DNA of 64,000 nt, taken from assembly GCA_033980235.1 (NCBI GenBank), contig CM067065.1:2919847-2983846 (forward strand). Direction: 5' to 3'. Below are positions 61,873 to 64,000 of this stretch, one piece after another (within the stretch, counting starts at the first letter, position 1; each line of letters starts with the position of its first letter). The DNA comes from Diadema setosum (taxonomy: Eukaryota > Echinodermata > Echinoidea > Diadematoida > Diadematidae). The translations under genes and the position numbers were made by a program. The notes under the pieces were generated by a model. The model saw only the letters and a program-made list of their open reading frames with translations, was not told where the DNA came from and did not search any database.

Positions 61873-62106
61873 TTGATCAGAAAGTGGAAAGACGGGTTGT
61901 CTGGTATTACTGCAAACAGCCCTACTGGTAAACTTTATATTCAATTTGTGGTTGATCTGAAAATAGCAAACATTATTAACCCATTACCAACCTGTCCTCC
62001 TCTGCCAACCTGCAAAAAAAAACAACATTATATTGATAATTTGGGTGCATTGAATGTGCTTGGAGAATTGCGGGAGGAATGGGTTAAGAAGCTCACTTTC
62101 TCTTGA
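61873..62106 (+). other. Unrecognised 77-codon frame ending in an array-like motif
   Basis: This open frame ends ...L-G-E-L-R-E-E-W-V-K-K-L-T-F-S-stop. The array monomers encode, in one frame, a related tail Q-E-E-W-V-K-N-I-I-F (from gaggaatgggtaaagaatatcatttt). The nucleotides gggaggaatgggttaa are identical to the array copy near 60930. It may be a remnant of the ancestral gene's last exon. The upstream part is low-complexity around an A-run and resembles no family I know. Confidence 0.25.
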
Positions 62107-62230
62107 GGGCTGGCAATAAACTTAAGTTGTATATTCAAGTCTACATAGGCAAGTATGTACTCATGTAGTCCATTTTATTTTTCAGGTAAAAGCAGGTTTG
62201 TCTTATGAATCTCATCCACTTTTTTAAAAA
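62060..62230 (+). repeat. Highly diverged array 'A' block outside the array
   Basis: In collinear order it contains gggaggaatgggttaa, attcaagtctacataggcaagtatgtactc, and caggtaaaagcaggtttgtcttatgaatctcatcc. The array order near 60925-61045 is gggaggaatgggttaa, actcaagtcctcacaggcaggtgtatgtactg, gaaggcaggtaaatgtcattaatcttttgtcc. The collinearity supports homology, but identity is low. Confidence 0.45.
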
Positions 62231-62390
62231 GGAAAGAATCATACTGTACTCTATACTGTCAATTCAAGGATACAGTATATTGAAGTCACTTAAGATGTAA
62301 AAGTATCTTTTCGCTAATTTTGTAATGTGTTAATCTGCTTATGTTTCTATTATACATGTAGGCCTATAAGATCACGAAATCATATTGGCA

Positions 62391-63447
62391 AAAACGAGAC
62401 CCGCGGGTCTAGCGCTCACCTGAGTATCGCAAGTTCACCTTTCATGCAGTCACTAATCTAAATTATTCACAGCTCTACTAAAATTTGACCAGGCATTCTC
62501 AAATAAAGATGAAAATGTACAATAAGGGCCCAATTTTTTAAAGATTCCTTGGGGGAATTGGGGCCCCCTTGGGCCCTCGGGGTGGGGCATGGTGCCCATT
62601 TTTTATAAATTGAGATCCTGACCCCCTAGGGATGCTACCTGCCAAGTTTGACGAAAAGCCATCAAGAGGTTTTCAGGAAGAAGATGAAAATGAACAATTC
62701 AGGCCCCTATTTGAACCTTCCCACCCCCCCCCCCCCCCCCCCCGCCCCCAAGAGGGGCACCCCTGGATCTGCTATGAACAAACTTGAAACTACAGTCATT
62801 AATGTACTCACTCATAGTATTATCTTAGCTCTGTAACTTCTGATACTAGAGAATTTATTTTTAAAGATTCCTTCATTTTTTTTTTTTTTTGGGGGGGGGG
62901 GGTTGGGCCCCCCAGGGGGCGCCCTGGGTGGGGCATGGTTCCCATTTTAACAAATTGAGTTCCTAACCCCCCTAGGGATGCTACCTGCCAAGTTTGGTGA
63001 AAATGGGTCATGGGGTTCTTAAGAAGAAGATGAAAATGTACAATTTAGGCCCCGTTAGGACCCCTCCCCACCCCCTCCCCTGGGTCCCAAGGGGGGCACC
63101 CATGATTCTGCCATGAACAAACTTGAAACTACAGTCATCAATGTACTAACTCATAGTATTAACTTAGCTCTATCACTTCTGATTCTAGAGAAGAAGATTT
63201 TTACAGATTCCTTAATTTTGGGGGGTTTGGGCCCCCCTGGGGGCCCCCTGGATGGGGCATGGTGCCCATTTTAACACATTGAGTTCCTTACCCCCTAGGG
63301 ATGCTACCTGCCAAGTTTGATGGAAATCGGTCTTGGGGTTTTCAAGAAGAAGATGAAAATGTAAAAAAGTTTACGCACGACGGACGACGCACAACGCTCG
63401 ACGGACACCGGACGAAGGGCGATCGCAATAGCTCACTTGAGCCAAAA
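62391..63447. repeat. Three-part interspersed repeat with G- and C-runs
   Basis: gatgctacctgccaagttt occurs at 62631, 62977 and 63300, giving internal periods of 346 and 323 bp. Each part has cccattttaa..ttgagttcct before it and gaagatgaaaatg after it. It includes C20 at 62724-62743 and G12 at 62891-62902. It ends in acgacggac/ggacaccggacgaagg and gatcgcaatagctcacttgagcc, ends of a kind I recall from dispersed repeats in marine invertebrate genomes (recollection, not checked). The frames across it are accidental. Confidence 0.75.
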
Positions 63448-64000
63448 AAATAATATGTCAAGAGTACAATTTGAAATGAGCTTTTCTGTGGTATTGACTT
63501 ATGAAGTATTAGTGTCACAATGTGGTGATTTACAGACCCCCTGGAGTCTTTCCCCAGTGACCTACTGTATTCACCATATAGGCTATTTAGTAGGTCTTAA
63601 TTTTAATGAAAGGGGACTTCCGGACGATTTTGCAAGTGGTTATATTCATAATGGTGGAGTTTTGTACTGAATAAAGAAATGTATACATGTGCGTTACATC
63701 CATATCAGGATCAGAGTCAGCATTTTCGTGTGTCTTTTATTTTGCGAATAGCACCTGACTTGCAAAATTCGTGGAAATAAAAACCTCTCGAAACATTTGG
63801 CATATCATGCTGACTAAGTAAGTCTTACCACCCCAGCAATAATGCTCTCAAAAAAACAAAGAACACATATCAATGCAATACACATTGGGTGATAAGCCTG
63901 CTAATGAGAACTTTTTCGTTTGAACTTTCTTCTTTTTTTCAATTTGCTTGAAAGGGTACCTATATACAATCATGGCTTTATCTTACAAATATCTTTTTAA
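63448..64000. other. Right end of window, no gene recognised
   Basis: It begins with a possible diverged linker (ggtattgacttatgaagtattagtgtc near 63491-63517, compared with gatattgacttgagaagtattcatgtg in the array). The 77-codon frame at 63437-63670 has no recognisable motif. A possible polyadenylation-type aataaa lies near 63670. No RNA gene is seen. Confidence 0.5.

Overview
The window is AT-rich eukaryotic DNA, most likely from a marine invertebrate. The evidence is long intergenic sequence, many microsatellites, several small inverted-repeat transposons, splice-like AG/GT signals and no bacterial gene layout. I cannot name the species. I could not support any intact protein-coding gene or RNA gene: the open frames are short, and most are the same few accidental frames repeated once per tandem copy.

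Layout. 1-4471 is single-copy-looking flank with one 697-bp inverted-repeat element (1503-2199) and simple repeats. About 4472-61190 is one very large, same-orientation tandem array. Its ancestral monomer is about 0.86 kb and contains, in order, a splice-acceptor-like block, a decayed protein-like segment, an 'A' block (tcctcataggcagg... to ...gaaggcag/gtaaatg) and an AT-rich linker. Two related monomer types (called B and C here) alternate, and unequal exchange has built several higher-order units from them. These are an irregular old section (4.5-14 kb), a 1.466-kb unit (14089-17020), a highly homogenised 2.09-kb unit in 14 copies (20479-49913), and an old diverged section (51.3-61.2 kb) that keeps the simple B/C alternation. 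About 61190-64000 is a flank with an AAT microsatellite, a three-part G/C-run-bearing interspersed repeat and what looks like a very diverged copy of the array monomer.

Four DNA-transposon-like insertions can be delimited. The clearest is a 384-bp TTAA-flanked element at 11901-12284, whose empty site is preserved in a sister repeat at about 17771. The others are a 451-bp element (7384-7834), a 1073-bp long-TIR element dense in cgcgaa/ttcgcg motifs (50222-51294), and the 697-bp TTA-flanked element in the left flank.

The most interesting system is the array itself. Among the 12 complete 2.09-kb units, total length is fully accounted for by one T-run plus one 7T/6T site. Shared private variants recur at a five-unit (about 10.44 kb) spacing. 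The same site carries either a (TG)n or a T-run in different monomers. The origin looks like multiplication of an exon-plus-intron gene fragment that has since lost coding capacity; this last point is inference.
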